A stretch of 64,000 bases of DNA from Vibrio chagasii (GCF_024347355.1 NZ_AP025465.1:2852001-2916000); one strand, 5' to 3'; positions 19,257 to 29,157 are shown, counted from the first letter of the stretch. The notes: generated from the letters alone by a model not told the origin. Numbers and translations are program-made.

Positions 19257-19355
19257 AATTCAGTTCACTTATCTTATATCGTTCCGATTAGAACTATCAT
19301 AAATTAGGTTGGAGGAGAAAAGTAGAGTCTCTTCCCTCCCCCTTTAATGTGTACT

Positions 19356-22214
19356 CTAACGAATGATTTCAAGCTCTTCTATTGGAATATCTAACTTTTC
19401 TAATTGAGGGCGAAGCGAAGCCGCATCACCAACCACAATTATTTGATAATCATTCGGGTCGAACCATTTCTTCGATAGTTCATTCAATGTCTCTTTTGAG
19501 ACCGTCTCAACTATCTGATTACGTTGTTGTAGGTAATCTTCATCAAGGCTCAATGCGACAATATTACTCAACAAACCAGCCTTTTGACTTGGCGTTTCGT
19601 ATTTGAGCGCATCTTGTTGACCGACGGCAAGGCGCATAAATTTCACCTCATCATCAGTTAATCCACTTTGACTAAACTCATTCAGTTCATTAATAAACTC
19701 TTGAATCGATGGCACTGTCGCATTCGCTCTTACCTGCGCGCTAAATACCACCGCGCCCGTTTCGCGTGTACTGGCAAAGTAACCGCTCGCACCATAAGTG
19801 TAAGCCTTGTCTTCGCGTAGGTTTTGGTTGATACGGCTATTAAAGTTACCCGCTAGGTTAAAGTTAGCCAATTGGCTCTTGTATAGTTCACCTGTTGCAT
19901 CAAAAGGCAGGCCTTTACGAACTAAGCGAACAATACTTTGCGGCGCACCCGGCTTATCAACTAAATATAAACGCTGCTCAGTCAGGTCTTTGACAATCTG
20001 TGGGCGTGTCAGCGGTGCCGCCTCGCCTTGCCACTCCTCAAAGAATTGTAGCTGCTTTCCAACCTCTTTCTTCGAGATGTCCCCTACAATAACAATATTA
20101 GCTCCCTCCGGAGTATAGTGTTGACTGTAAAACTGTTTTACATCGTCCAGAGTTAACGATTCTAAAGACTCTTTAGTACCATCACTTGCGCGAGCAAAAA
20201 TACTGTCGCCAAACAGCACTTCACGGGTTGCTTGAGATGCCATCCAGCTTGGTTGTTGATGCTGATATACCACCCCTTCTAGCATCTGTTTCTTAACGCG
20301 TTCGAAATCTTGCTCATCGAACTTAGGCTCCAGCAAAACTTCTTGCACGATCGCTAAGGTTTGAGGCAGGTTTTTCTCTAGCGTAGAAATTGAAATATCT
20401 GTGGTGTAACTACCAGCATTGATACTCACACTGGTACCCAACTTATCTAGGGTCGCCTGTAGCTCTTCAACCGTTCGTTTAGTAGAGCCTTCTTCCATCA
20501 TAGCGGCTGTTAGGTTTGCTAGGCCCTCTTGTCCTTTACGAACATAACGCTCACCTGCAGGTAGTTGGATTTGCATTTGTACCGTCGGCGTTTCGCCGGT
20601 TTCAGTACCAATCAAATCAGTACCGTTTGCAAAGTGCATGCGATACAGCTCTGGCATTGTCGCTTCGACACCAAAGGTCACCTCAGGCATCACACTTCGA
20701 TCAAAGGTGTCCGTTGCTCTTCTGAAGTTCAGTTGGTCTTCCGTTACTTTACTGTATTCAGGCAAAGTACGTGGTGGCGTGGTAAATGTTGCTTCTCGAA
20801 CCGCTAAATCAAGCTGCTTTTTCGGAACCACACTCAAAGTCACCTTGTGCTTGCCTTCGATGAAATCTTGGTAGGCCTTGCTCACGCTTTCAGGCGTGAC
20901 GGCACGGATTTGATCCAGTTGGGACTCAATGCGATCTGGCTGACCATAGAAAGTTTGGTTAGATGCCAATTGCGACACTTTACCTTTAACACTTTGCAGT
21001 GCAAAAACCGCATCCGCTTCGGCCATTCCGGTAATCTGATCTAGGCGTTCTTGTTGAACGCCCTCTTTCGAGAACTTATCTAAGGTATTCATTAACTCTT
21101 TGTTGAGAGCCGTTAAGTCACCTTTTTTACCAGAATTACCCATCGCATAGACGTACATAGTACATGCCAACTCAGCACAATCGTGGAATGAGCCTGCACT
21201 CACGGCTTTTTGTGTCTTCACTAAGTTTTGGTAAAGGTAACTGTTAGTACCGGAACCTAAAACGTTAGACAGTGCATTCAGTGAAGCTTGTGTCTCTTCA
21301 CCGCGATAAGTCGTTGGCCAACCAACCAATACCATTGGCTGACGAATGTTATCTTCTAGGGTGATGTACTTATCTTCCGTTAGTACCGCAGGTTGTTTCT
21401 CAGCCGGCTCAACCTCTGGACCTTTAGGGATCGGACCAAAGTATTTATTAACCCACTCCAGCGTATCGTCAACATCGATATCACCACCGATTGTCAGTAC
21501 CGCATTATTTGGGCCGTACCAACGCAGGAAGAACGCCTTGAGGTCGTTTACATCAACGCGGTCAAGATCTTCTACATAGCCGATTGGTTGCCATGAGTAA
21601 GGGTGGCCTTCTGGGTAAAGCGCTTCACCCATGCGCTCCCACATCAAACCATAAGGGCGACTTTCATAGCTTTGAGCTCGTTCATTTTTAACCGTACCTC
21701 TTTGTACTTCGAATTTCTTCTGAGAAACCGCATCCAATAAGAAGCCCATTCGGTCTGACTCTAACCACAACATTTTCTCAAGCTGGTTTGAGGGAACCGT
21801 CTCAAAGTAGTTCGTGCGATCGCGGTTAGTGGTACCGTTTAAAGAACCACCCGCTTCTGTAATGATCTTGAAGTGCTGCTGATCGCCAACATTCTCAGAA
21901 CCTTGGAACATCATATGCTCGAAGAAATGTGCAAAGCCTGACTTGCCTATCTCTTCACGTGCAGAACCGACATGGTAAGTCACATCCACATGCACAAGTG
22001 GATCAGAATCATCAGGAGAAAGAATAACGGTTAAGCCATTATCCAATTGATATTTAGTGTAAGGAATCACCACTTTATCTTTCGAGGGCTTAACCTCTTC
22101 TAAAAGAGTGACACCTTCTGGTAATGAGGAAAAGAAGGATGTTGAGCTAGGTACATTGTAAGAACAGCCGGCGATGGCGATAAGAGAAAATGTACCAAGT
22201 AAAACCTTTTTCAT
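19356..22214 (-). CDS. M16 family zinc peptidase, lipoprotein
   Basis: Large (952 aa) pitrilysin/insulinase-type protease with an N-terminal signal and lipobox (IAGC, Cys 17). The inverted zinc motif HFFEH is at residues 96-100, with NERAQSYE supplying the distal Glu. The usual two M16 halves are visible: active N-half to about 480, inactive C-half from about 520 with YTPEGANIVIVGDISK and AYTYGASGYF. It probably acts on peptides in the periplasm or outer membrane. Ends and spacing (9 bp after yqaA) suggest one operon with the two upstream genes. The exact substrate is unknown. Confidence 0.88.
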   Translation of the reverse strand: MKKVLLGTFSLIAIAGCSYNVPSSTSFFSSLPEGVTLLEEVKPSKDKVVIPYTKYQLDNGLTVILSPDDSDPLVHVDVTYHVGSAREEIGKSGFAHFFEHMMFQGSENVGDQQHFKIITEAGGSLNGTTNRDRTNYFETVPSNQLEKMLWLESDRMGFLLDAVSQKKFEVQRGTVKNERAQSYESRPYGLMWERMGEALYPEGHPYSWQPIGYVEDLDRVDVNDLKAFFLRWYGPNNAVLTIGGDIDVDDTLEWVNKYFGPIPKGPEVEPAEKQPAVLTEDKYITLEDNIRQPMVLVGWPTTYRGEETQASLNALSNVLGSGTNSYLYQNLVKTQKAVSAGSFHDCAELACTMYVYAMGNSGKKGDLTALNKELMNTLDKFSKEGVQQERLDQITGMAEADAVFALQSVKGKVSQLASNQTFYGQPDRIESQLDQIRAVTPESVSKAYQDFIEGKHKVTLSVVPKKQLDLAVREATFTTPPRTLPEYSKVTEDQLNFRRATDTFDRSVMPEVTFGVEATMPELYRMHFANGTDLIGTETGETPTVQMQIQLPAGERYVRKGQEGLANLTAAMMEEGSTKRTVEELQATLDKLGTSVSINAGSYTTDISISTLEKNLPQTLAIVQEVLLEPKFDEQDFERVKKQMLEGVVYQHQQPSWMASQATREVLFGDSIFARASDGTKESLESLTLDDVKQFYSQHYTPEGANIVIVGDISKKEVGKQLQFFEEWQGEAAPLTRPQIVKDLTEQRLYLVDKPGAPQSIVRLVRKGLPFDATGELYKSQLANFNLAGNFNSRINQNLREDKAYTYGASGYFASTRETGAVVFSAQVRANATVPSIQEFINELNEFSQSGLTDDEVKFMRLAVGQQDALKYETPSQKAGLLSNIVALSLDEDYLQQRNQIVETVSKETLNELSKKWFDPNDYQIIVVGDAASLRPQLEKLDIPIEELEIIR

Positions 22215-22223
22215 AGGTTCTCC

Positions 22224-22685
22224 TTAGAAAAAACCGAAATAGATAGCAGCAAGTAAGCTATAGCGAGCAGCTTTGCCAATCGCAATCAAGATAACGCTAG
22301 GGATGAATTTCATTCTCAGCCAACCAGCAGCTAGACACAAAGGATCACCGATAACGGGCAACCAACTGAATAGTAAAGTCCAGTAACCATAACGGCTTAG
22401 CCAAGCCATAGCCTTATGACCATGCTTTTCTGATTGAGTTCGATTAGGTAACCACAAACCAATCCAATAGTTAGTAAGACCGCCTAAGGTGTTGCCGAGT
22501 GTCGCTATCAGAATGATCGACGATGTTGAGAATTGATCTAAGCTCAATGCCGCGACAAGGCTCGCTTCAGAGCCTCCGGGCAACAAGGTGGCACTCAAGA
22601 AGCCACTGATAAATAAGACCCATAGCGCTGAATCAGAGAACCACAGCGCTATGTTTTCGAAAAGGGAATTAAAGAACTCTAGCAC
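22224..22685 (-). CDS. yqaA: YqaA/DedA-family membrane protein
   Basis: Small inner-membrane protein, 153 aa, of the SNARE-associated (DedA-like) superfamily. Visible features are FLSATLLPGGSEASLVAAL, GNTLGGLTNYWIGLWLP, a central GYWTLLFSWLPVIGDPLCLAAGWLRM segment typical of YqaA, and about four hydrophobic helices. DedA proteins are linked to membrane homeostasis and lipid flipping, but the role of YqaA itself is not settled. It starts 6 bp after the oxidoreductase gene and precedes the M16 peptidase by 9 bp. Confidence 0.85.
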   Translation of the reverse strand: MLEFFNSLFENIALWFSDSALWVLFISGFLSATLLPGGSEASLVAALSLDQFSTSSIILIATLGNTLGGLTNYWIGLWLPNRTQSEKHGHKAMAWLSRYGYWTLLFSWLPVIGDPLCLAAGWLRMKFIPSVILIAIGKAARYSLLAAIYFGFF

Positions 22686-22691
22686 TGCATA

Positions 22692-23645
22692 TTAACCTTC
22701 TTGCATCTTTAGCAGTACCTTGCCTCTGGTGTGTCCGGTTTCTACCTGCAGATGAGCCGACTGTGCCTCTTCCAGCGGGTAGATACCTTGAATTTCTGTT
22801 TTTAGCAATCCAACACTCACCATATAAAGCATGGTATCCATTTGCTCTGGGTTAGGTTCCACCAACATCCCTGATGCAGTGAAACCTAAAAGTTTTGCTT
22901 TCTCACAGATTAACTCTGCCGATAGGGTCGGCACGGCAACTACTCTCGCGCCATCCTTCAGGCACTTCAACGCGTCAAGCGCAGTATCGCCCCCCACCAA
23001 ATCAATCAGCACGTCAACATCCGCCACACGTTCAGACGCCGGAGCAAATTTATAGTTGATAGCATGGGCACCTAGCGTTGCTAGGTAATCAAGGTTTGCT
23101 TCACTACAAGTGGTGTAAACCTCAGCTTTGGCTGCAACGGCGATTTGAACGGCAATGTGACCAACACCACCCGCACCCGCTAAAATGAGTACGCGATCGC
23201 CCTCTTTCACTTCCGCTTTATTGAGCGCTTGTGCCGCCGTTTGGCTAGCTAGAGGGAGAGCTGCTGCCGCTTCTAACGTTACAGAGTTAGGAATGATGCT
23301 CAGCGCAGTTTCAGGTACACACACATATTGGCTGTAGCCACCGCCTTGCAATGGGAAGCCGATAAAGCCCGCTACATTATCACCAACAGTAAAACGTTCA
23401 GCCTGTTCGCCTAACGTAACCACTTGCCCCGCGATATCGTAGCCTGGTACCCAAGGTAGGTTATCTTTGTTTTGTGCAGCCGCCCAACCTAGCCCTGCAC
23501 GAGTTTTAACATCTATCGGATTGACGCCGGAAAAAGAGACCTTAACCACTACTTCGCCCGCTTTAGGCTCTGGTATTGCACTGGTTTGAAGTACAAGGTT
23601 TTCCACCCCACCAAACTCGGTAATCGCTATCTGTCTATTTTCCAT
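22692..23645 (-). CDS. Quinone-oxidoreductase-like medium-chain dehydrogenase
   Basis: The 317-aa protein is an MDR-superfamily NADPH-dependent reductase. The N-terminal GroES-like part has VKVSFSGVNPIDVKTR and PGYDIAGQV; the Rossmann part has VLILAGAGGVGHIAVQIA, the dinucleotide site. It lacks the zinc-ligand cysteines of true alcohol dehydrogenases, so the quinone/enone reductase branch is the better guess. First gene of a group with yqaA and the M16 peptidase. Confidence 0.82.
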   Translation of the reverse strand: MENRQIAITEFGGVENLVLQTSAIPEPKAGEVVVKVSFSGVNPIDVKTRAGLGWAAAQNKDNLPWVPGYDIAGQVVTLGEQAERFTVGDNVAGFIGFPLQGGGYSQYVCVPETALSIIPNSVTLEAAAALPLASQTAAQALNKAEVKEGDRVLILAGAGGVGHIAVQIAVAAKAEVYTTCSEANLDYLATLGAHAINYKFAPASERVADVDVLIDLVGGDTALDALKCLKDGARVVAVPTLSAELICEKAKLLGFTASGMLVEPNPEQMDTMLYMVSVGLLKTEIQGIYPLEEAQSAHLQVETGHTRGKVLLKMQEG

Positions 23646-23681
23646 TTAAACACGTCCCTAATTAGTTAAAACCTAACGAAT

Positions 23682-23709
23682 AAAAGAAAGGGATGCACAA
23701 GCATCCCTT
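23682..23709 (-). terminator. Terminator of the oadGAB operon
   Basis: On the minus strand a perfect 9-bp stem (AAGGGATGC / GCATCCCTT) with a 4-nt loop is followed by TTCTTTTATT. It lies 89 bp after the oadB stop. Confidence 0.82.
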
Positions 23710-23798
23710 CGACTATAAACCATTTAATAAGGCTAAGTTAACCGCTCTTTCGTAAATTGACGACCAATTAACGTAACGATACATGACCTAGCTATCCA

Positions 23799-24929
23799 TT
23801 AGCCGACTAGCGCTAATAGAATACCGGCCGCAACCGCACTACCTAGTACACCTGCTACGTTCGGCCCCATTGCATGCATCAACAAGAAGTTCTGAGGGTT
23901 CGCCTCAAGACCAACCTTGTTCACAACACGAGCCGCCATTGGAACCGCTGATACACCAGCAGCACCTATCAGTGGGTTGATATCCTCTTTCGAGAAACGG
24001 TTTAATAGCTTCGCCATCAACACACCACCCGCAGTACCGATACTGAACGCTACCGCACCTAAGCCTAGAATACCTAACGTTTCTAAGTTCAAGAAGGTAT
24101 CTGCTTGAAGCTTAGAACCTACACCCAAGCCAAGGAAGATAGTTACAACGTTGATCAGTTCGTTTTGTGCGGTCTTCGATAGACGGTCAACCACACCCGC
24201 TTCACGCATTAAGTTACCTAAACAGAACATACCAACCAGTGGTGTTGCTGAAGGTAGGAACAAGATCGTCATCAGTAACACTGCAAGTGGGAAAAGGATC
24301 TTCTCACCTTTGCTTACGTGACGAAGCTGAGCCATCTTAATTTTGCGCTCTTCTGGAGACGTTAACGCCTTCATGATTGGCGGCTGAATGATAGGAACTA
24401 AAGCCATGTAGCTGTATGCCGCTACAGCAATCGCACCGAGCAGATCTGGAGAGAGCTTACTCGCTAAGAAGATAGCCGTTGGGCCATCTGCACCACCGAT
24501 GATTGCGATAGAAGAAGCATCTGCCATGGTAAATTCCATGCCTGGAATGTAGTTCAGCAAGATCGCACCAAACAGTGTTGCGAAAATACCGAACTGAGCA
24601 GCCGCACCTAACCACAAGGTTTTAGGGTTAGCAATCAACGCACCGAAGTCCGTCATCGCGCCCACGCCCATAAAGATCAGCAGCGGGAAAATACCCGTTT
24701 CAATACCAATGTAGTAAACGTAGTAAAGCAAACCACCTGGATCAGTAAATCCAGCATTTGGAATATTGGCTAATACAGCACCAAAACCAATCGGCAACAA
24801 CAGTAAAGGTTCAAATCCTTTGCGGATCGCCAAAAACAACAGCAAGCAACCGACCAGCATCATACAGATCTGGCCGAACTCGAAGTTAGCAATCCCTGTT
24901 TCAGACCATAAGGTCATCAATCCTTCCAT
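23799..24929 (-). CDS. oadB: Oxaloacetate decarboxylase beta subunit, sodium pump
   Basis: Membrane subunit that decarboxylates carboxybiotin and pumps Na+ outward. The 376-aa polytopic protein has the family signatures: [70 protein letters not shown] (containing the catalytic Asp) and [14 protein letters not shown]. Start at 24929 has GGGAG just upstream; an in-frame ATG four codons later (24917) is an alternative. It follows oadA by 9 bp; the operon order oadG-oadA-oadB matches Vibrio and Klebsiella. Confidence 0.96.
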   Translation of the reverse strand: MEGLMTLWSETGIANFEFGQICMMLVGCLLLFLAIRKGFEPLLLLPIGFGAVLANIPNAGFTDPGGLLYYVYYIGIETGIFPLLIFMGVGAMTDFGALIANPKTLWLGAAAQFGIFATLFGAILLNYIPGMEFTMADASSIAIIGGADGPTAIFLASKLSPDLLGAIAVAAYSYMALVPIIQPPIMKALTSPEERKIKMAQLRHVSKGEKILFPLAVLLMTILFLPSATPLVGMFCLGNLMREAGVVDRLSKTAQNELINVVTIFLGLGVGSKLQADTFLNLETLGILGLGAVAFSIGTAGGVLMAKLLNRFSKEDINPLIGAAGVSAVPMAARVVNKVGLEANPQNFLLMHAMGPNVAGVLGSAVAAGILLALVG

Positions 24930-24938
24930 GGTACTCCC

Positions 24939-26726
24939 TTACGCTAGGCTTAGTAGTGGAGCGCCTACAGTAACTGCATCGCCTTCTTTAACATTCAGTT
25001 CTTGAACGATACCACCACGAGCAGCACGAACTTCCGTTTCCATCTTCATCGCTTCAAGAATAAGCAGAACGTCGCCTTCAGCGACTTCAGCGCCCGCCTG
25101 AACGTTAACTTTAAAGATGTTACCCGCTAATGGAGCTGGTACCGCTTCCGCGTCAGAGGCCGCTACCGGTGCAGCTTGTACCGCTTGAGCTGGTTTTGCT
25201 GATGGTGCTACTGACGTCAGCTCACCTTGTGGGCCAACTTCTACATCATAAACCTGACCATCCACTTTCACGCTGTAGCTCTCGATACCACCAGATACGG
25301 AAGCTGGTGCCGCTGCTGCCGCAGGAGCCGCAGCTTCTGCCGTTGGCGCTGGTTCAAATGCTTCAGGATTACGACGGTTCTTAAGGAACTTAAGACCCAC
25401 TTGTGGGAACAGTGCGTAAGTCAGTACGTCATCTACCGTGTCTTCCGCTAGAGAGATACCTTCTGCTTTTGCTTTTTCTAGCAAATCAGTCGTTAGCTCA
25501 TCCATTTCAGACTTCAGCAGATCTGCAGGGCGACAAGTGATCGCTTCCGCACCATCCAATACTTTAGCTTGCAGTTCTGCATCCACTTCAGCTGGAGCTT
25601 GACCGTATTCGCCTTTCAATAGACCCGCTGTTTCTTTAGTGATGCTCTTGTAGCGCTCGCCCGTTAGTACGTTAATAACCGCTTGAGTACCAACGATTTG
25701 AGAAGTTGGCGTTACCAAAGGAATGTAGCCAAGCTCTTTACGTACGCGTGGGATCTCTTCAAGCACCTCATCCATACGATCTGCAGCACCTTGCTCTTTT
25801 AACTGGCCTTCCATGTTAGTCAACATGCCGCCAGGAACCTGAGCAATCAAGATACGAGAATCAACACCTTTTAGTTGGCCTTCCCATTTCGCGTACTTTT
25901 TACGAACATCACGGAAGTAAGAAGCGATTGGCTCAATCTGATCCAGCTTAAGGTTAGTATCACGCTCAGTACCTTCTAACATCGCCACAACCGTTTCTGT
26001 TGGTGTGTGACCGTAAGTACAGCTCATTGAAGAGATAGCGGTATCTAGAATATCGATACCCGCTTCAACGGCTTTAACTGCTGTTGCTGTAGAAAGACCC
26101 GTTGTCGCGTGGCTATGCAGTGCTAGAGGAACGTCACACGACGCTTTGATACGTGTAATTAATTCTTCAGCTTCGTAAGGCTTTAATAAACCTGACATAT
26201 CTTTGATACATAATGAATGACAACCTAGGTCTTCTAGACGCTTAGCCAAATCAACCCAAGTATCTGAGTTGTGGACAGGGCTGGTTGTGTAAGACAAAGT
26301 ACCTTGAGCGTGACCACCAACATCAATTGTTGCTTTCACAGCTTTTTCAAAGTTACGTACATCATTCATCGCATCAAAAATACGGAATACGTCCATGCCG
26401 TTCTTATGGGCACGTTCAACAAATTTTTCGACTACGTCATCCGCGTAGTGGCGGTAACCCAACAGATTTTGACCACGCAGTAGCATCTGCATTGGTGTGT
26501 TTGGCATCGCTTTCTTTAGTTCACGTAGACGCTCCCATGGATCCTCTCCAAGAAAACGAATACACGAATCAAACGTCGCGCCGCCCCAAGTCTCAAGTGA
26601 CCAGTAACCGACCTTATCTAGTTCTGCCGCTATTGGCAGCATATCTTCGATACGCATACGAGTAGCAAATAGTGACTGATGGGCGTCACGAAGTACCACG
26701 TCTGTGATAGCTAGTGGTTTAGACAT
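24939..26726 (-). CDS. oadA: Oxaloacetate decarboxylase alpha subunit (carboxyltransferase, biotin protein)
   Basis: Transfers the carboxyl group from oxaloacetate to biotin. The 595-aa protein has the HMGL-like carboxyltransferase domain ([18 protein letters not shown] at the start, metal-binding LHSHATTG in the middle), a conserved carboxylase domain, an Ala/Pro-rich linker (about 460-500 and 515-530) and a C-terminal biotinyl domain with the biotin lysine in EAMKMETEV (K561 by this start). I preferred ATG 26726; ATG 26732 adds two residues but sits too close to AAGGAG. It lies 31 bp after oadG. Confidence 0.96.
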   Translation of the reverse strand: MSKPLAITDVVLRDAHQSLFATRMRIEDMLPIAAELDKVGYWSLETWGGATFDSCIRFLGEDPWERLRELKKAMPNTPMQMLLRGQNLLGYRHYADDVVEKFVERAHKNGMDVFRIFDAMNDVRNFEKAVKATIDVGGHAQGTLSYTTSPVHNSDTWVDLAKRLEDLGCHSLCIKDMSGLLKPYEAEELITRIKASCDVPLALHSHATTGLSTATAVKAVEAGIDILDTAISSMSCTYGHTPTETVVAMLEGTERDTNLKLDQIEPIASYFRDVRKKYAKWEGQLKGVDSRILIAQVPGGMLTNMEGQLKEQGAADRMDEVLEEIPRVRKELGYIPLVTPTSQIVGTQAVINVLTGERYKSITKETAGLLKGEYGQAPAEVDAELQAKVLDGAEAITCRPADLLKSEMDELTTDLLEKAKAEGISLAEDTVDDVLTYALFPQVGLKFLKNRRNPEAFEPAPTAEAAAPAAAAAPASVSGGIESYSVKVDGQVYDVEVGPQGELTSVAPSAKPAQAVQAAPVAASDAEAVPAPLAGNIFKVNVQAGAEVAEGDVLLILEAMKMETEVRAARGGIVQELNVKEGDAVTVGAPLLSLA

Positions 26727-26757
26727 GCTCATAAACTCCTTTTTAATCCTTTAAATG

Positions 26758-27015
26758 CTACTTAACAGTCGACGCACGGTATTGATGAACCGCGGCCGAA
26801 ATTGCTGCCACTACCGGTGGACTAACAGCTGAAGGGTTTGATTGTGATTTTTGAATTTTTTTAGGTGCTGCGATCGGCTCTGGTACTTCTTCTGGTACCA
26901 GTTTTGACATCAACCGAACGAGGTAAACTAGAATAGTTAGGAAAATAAAGACAACGGACATCCCCGTTATCATCAGAGTCGCCGCATCTCCTAGCAGGCT
27001 TCCAATATTAGTCAT
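26758..27015 (-). CDS. oadG: Oxaloacetate decarboxylase gamma subunit
   Basis: Small anchor (85 aa) that holds the alpha and beta subunits together. One N-terminal membrane helix (MITGMSVVFIFLTILVYLV) is followed by a Pro-rich, Ala-rich soluble tail, which is the family pattern. The ATG at 27013-27015 has AAGGAAG upstream; the frame continues upstream to 27036 without a good ribosome site. First gene of oadGAB. Confidence 0.92.
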   Translation of the reverse strand: MTNIGSLLGDAATLMITGMSVVFIFLTILVYLVRLMSKLVPEEVPEPIAAPKKIQKSQSNPSAVSPPVVAAISAAVHQYRASTVK

Positions 27016-27035
27016 GTTGCTTCCTTTCTTCGTCA

Positions 27036-27054
27036 TCCTGACATATGTACAGGA
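27036..27054. promoter_or_regulatory. Palindrome in the oadG leader
   Basis: TCCTGACATATGTACAGGA is a near-perfect 19-bp palindrome (TCCTG / CAGGA arms around ACATATGT) lying 21 bp upstream of the oadG start. It may be an operator for the oad operon or a hairpin in its leader. I do not recognise the regulator. Confidence 0.4.
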
Positions 27055-27301
27055 TTTCAGCGAATAGTGATCCCGACCCTTGGATTATCTCGATTGGTAA
27101 AACTTTGTCAATTTTGTTTAAGGTTCTGTTACGGATAACGCACACATTAGGTTAATTATTCGCCTGTCAGATCACATAAATCTGTCAAATATGTAATTTT
27201 CGGAGAATTAAACTGTGACTTAAATAGAGCTTTTTTAAGAAATGATATGAGAAAGGTGGAATAACAAGGAAGTATTCGATAACCACTTAAAATACAACAA
27301 G

Positions 27302-27329
27302 TTAAATGTTAAGTTATTTTAACATTTAA
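27302..27329. repeat. AT-rich 11-bp inverted repeat
   Basis: TTAAATGTTAA and TTAACATTTAA form perfect arms around GTTATT, between the tRNA terminator and the oadG promoter region. It could be an operator or simply part of an AT-rich spacer. In the rest of the 27016-27389 gap I see only the terminator at 27351. Confidence 0.55.
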
Positions 27330-27350
27330 TCAACATTTACGTATCAGACA

Positions 27351-27383
27351 TAAAAAAAGCCTCGTAAAAACGAGGCTTTTTTT
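27351..27383. terminator. Terminator of the tRNA array
   Basis: A stem AGCCTCG / CGAGGCT with A and T runs on both sides lies 7 bp past the last tRNA 3' end. It ends the minus-strand tRNA transcript and could act in the other direction. Confidence 0.92.
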
Positions 27384-27389
27384 ATAATG

Positions 27390-27466
27390 TGGCGCGCTCT
27401 GGAGGATTCGAACCTCCGACCGCCTGGTTCGTAGCCAGGTACTCTATCCAGCTGAGCTAAGAGCGC
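27390..27466 (-). tRNA. tRNA-Arg (ACG), acceptor type 1
   Basis: 77-nt cloverleaf with encoded CCA; anticodon loop CTACGAA gives anticodon ACG, read as ICG after deamination. Acceptor stem GCGCTCT / AGAGCGC, discriminator G. Last (3'-most) tRNA of the array. Confidence 0.97.
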
Positions 27467-27523
27467 ACGGTTTTCGATATCAGTATTCCCAATATCAGGG
27501 GTTCACAAGGAAACCCTAAAGAG

Positions 27524-27600
27524 TGGCGCGTCCTGGAGGATTCGAACCTCCGACCGCCTGGTTCGTAGCCAGGTACTCTATCCAGCTGAGCTAAGGACGC
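27524..27600 (-). tRNA. tRNA-Arg (ACG), acceptor type 2
   Basis: Body identical to the neighbouring tRNA-Arg copy, but acceptor stem is GCGTCCT / AGGACGC, fully paired by compensatory changes. CCA encoded, discriminator G. Confidence 0.97.
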
Positions 27601-27657
27601 ACGGTTTTCGATATCAGTATTCCCAATATCAGGAGTTCGCAAGGAAACCCTAAAGAG

Positions 27658-27734
27658 TGGCGCGTCCTGGAGGATTCGAACCTCCGACCGCCTGGTTCGT
27701 AGCCAGGTACTCTATCCAGCTGAGCTAAGGACGC
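27658..27734 (-). tRNA. tRNA-Arg (ACG), acceptor type 2
   Basis: Same tRNA as at 27524-27600. The spacer between them is almost identical to the preceding spacer, which shows tandem duplication of tRNA plus spacer. Confidence 0.97.
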
Positions 27735-27792
27735 GCAGTTTTCGATATTGGTATTCGCAATATCAGGAGTTCACAACGGAAACCCTAAATAG

Positions 27793-27869
27793 TGGCGCGC
27801 TCTGGAGGATTCGAACCTCCGACCGCCTGGTTCGTAGCCAGGTACTCTATCCAGCTGAGCTAAGAGCGC
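27793..27869 (-). tRNA. tRNA-Arg (ACG), acceptor type 1
   Basis: Anticodon ACG; acceptor stem GCGCTCT / AGAGCGC, CCA encoded. Same type as 27390-27466. Confidence 0.97.
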
Positions 27870-27922
27870 ACGGGTTTTAGTATCAACTTAGTCAATACAA
27901 GGATCAATAGAGCCTTAAATAG

Positions 27923-27999
27923 TGGCGCGTCCTGGAGGATTCGAACCTCCGACCGCCTGGTTCGTAGCCAGGTACTCTATCCAGCTGAGCTAAGGACGC
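27923..27999 (-). tRNA. tRNA-Arg (ACG), acceptor type 2
   Basis: Anticodon ACG; acceptor stem GCGTCCT / AGGACGC, CCA encoded. Confidence 0.97.
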
Positions 28000-28078
28000 A
28001 CGGTTTTGATATTAATTCTCGACGAACGATTTATCAATATCGGTATTCACATTCTTATTAGAAGCAAACCCTAAATAG

Positions 28079-28155
28079 TGGCGCGCTCTGGAGGATTCGA
28101 ACCTCCGACCGCCTGGTTCGTAGCCAGGTACTCTATCCAGCTGAGCTAAGAGCGC
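28079..28155 (-). tRNA. tRNA-Arg (ACG), acceptor type 1
   Basis: Anticodon ACG; acceptor stem GCGCTCT / AGAGCGC, CCA encoded. Confidence 0.97.
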
Positions 28156-28209
28156 ACAGGTTTTAGTATCAACTTAGTCAATACGAGGATCAACAGACCC
28201 TTAAAATAA

Positions 28210-28286
28210 TGGTGCGTCCTGGAGGATTCGAACCTCCGACCGCCTGGTTCGTAGCCAGGTACTCTATCCAGCTGAGCTAAGGACGC
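28210..28286 (-). tRNA. tRNA-Arg (ACG), acceptor type 2, discriminator A
   Basis: Anticodon ACG; acceptor stem GCGTCCT / AGGACGC. Unlike the other seven copies the discriminator base is A (3' end ACCA), which is the base found in E. coli tRNA-Arg(ACG). Confidence 0.97.
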
Positions 28287-28375
28287 ACGATGTTCATTCA
28301 TTAAGAATGAAGTTGTGAAATATATCACATTCTTCTTGCTACGAAGAAAAAAAAAGGCCATCGGCCTGTAATGAA

Positions 28376-28468
28376 TGGCGGTGAGGGAGGGATTCGAACC
28401 CTCGATGCAGCTACAAACCACATACTCCCTTAGCAGGGGAGCGCCTTCGGCCACTCGGCCACCTCACC
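28376..28468 (-). tRNA. tRNA-Ser (GCT), copy 1
   Basis: 93-nt class II tRNA with long variable arm and encoded CCA. Acceptor stem GGTGAGG / CCTCACC; anticodon loop CTGCTAA gives anticodon GCT, reading AGC and AGU. D arm reads GGCCGAGTGGCC. Confidence 0.96.
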
Positions 28469-28512
28469 TAATTCATTATTCTCACATCACTTACAAGTAA
28501 GAGAAGAGAGAA

Positions 28513-28589
28513 TGGCGCGTCCTGGAGGATTCGAACCTCCGACCGCCTGGTTCGTAGCCAGGTACTCTATCCAGCTGAGCTAAGGACGC
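28513..28589 (-). tRNA. tRNA-Arg (ACG), acceptor type 2
   Basis: Anticodon ACG; acceptor stem GCGTCCT / AGGACGC, discriminator G. It lies between the two tRNA-Ser genes, so the duplicated unit probably once included Ser plus Arg. Confidence 0.97.
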
Positions 28590-28632
28590 ACATTTACATT
28601 GTCTAAGTTGCTAACTTTAGACTCGCAAGAAA

Positions 28633-28725
28633 TGGCGGTGAGGGAGGGATTCGAACCCTCGATGCAGCTACAAACCACATACTCCCTTAGCAGGGGAGCG
28701 CCTTCGGCCTCTCGGCCACCTCACC
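28633..28725 (-). tRNA. tRNA-Ser (GCT), copy 2
   Basis: Same tRNA as at 28376-28468 except one base in the D arm (GGCCGAGAGGCC). First tRNA after the promoter. Confidence 0.96.
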
Positions 28726-28740
28726 GTCTTGCGGAGGCAC

Positions 28741-28768
28741 ATATTACGTTTTACCGAAAATATGTCAA
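28741..28768 (-). promoter_or_regulatory. Promoter of the tRNA array
   Basis: On the minus strand: TTGACA, 16-bp spacer, TAATAT, then a GC-containing discriminator, about 15 bp before the first tRNA-Ser. This is a strong sigma-70 stable-RNA promoter. In the rest of the gap to the csrA terminator (28769-29157) I see no gene. Confidence 0.88.
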
Positions 28769-29157
28769 ACACTTTATTGAAAAAAATTGGACAAAAACAC
28801 TCAACCGTTTGCTATTTAATCAAAGCGCTTGCAATTTGAACTTATAACATCAAAAGCGCGCTTTTTCCCTTAAAAATTAAGGCGAAAGATTGGCAATAAT
28901 AAACCGCTAAAAACAATTATCTGATTTCTCCAGCAGCAAGTGCTACCGCTGGATGAACAATACTACGGGATGCGTATTTGCGCTATAGGGGAAGCCAATA
29001 AATCTTGAAGTGTGGCAAAGAAATTTCACCGTCCGCTATCACACCCAGCAATTACCAATAGCACCTAACTTGGTGAAGTATTCATTCTGCAAAATCAAAA
29101 CAAATACGTTATCCGATGAACCAATGTTTCGACGTCAAATTATCATTCCTCAAGATC

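Noticed and set aside
27457..28847. Short ORFs across the tRNA array
   Set aside because: All overlap the tRNA genes and repeat with them.
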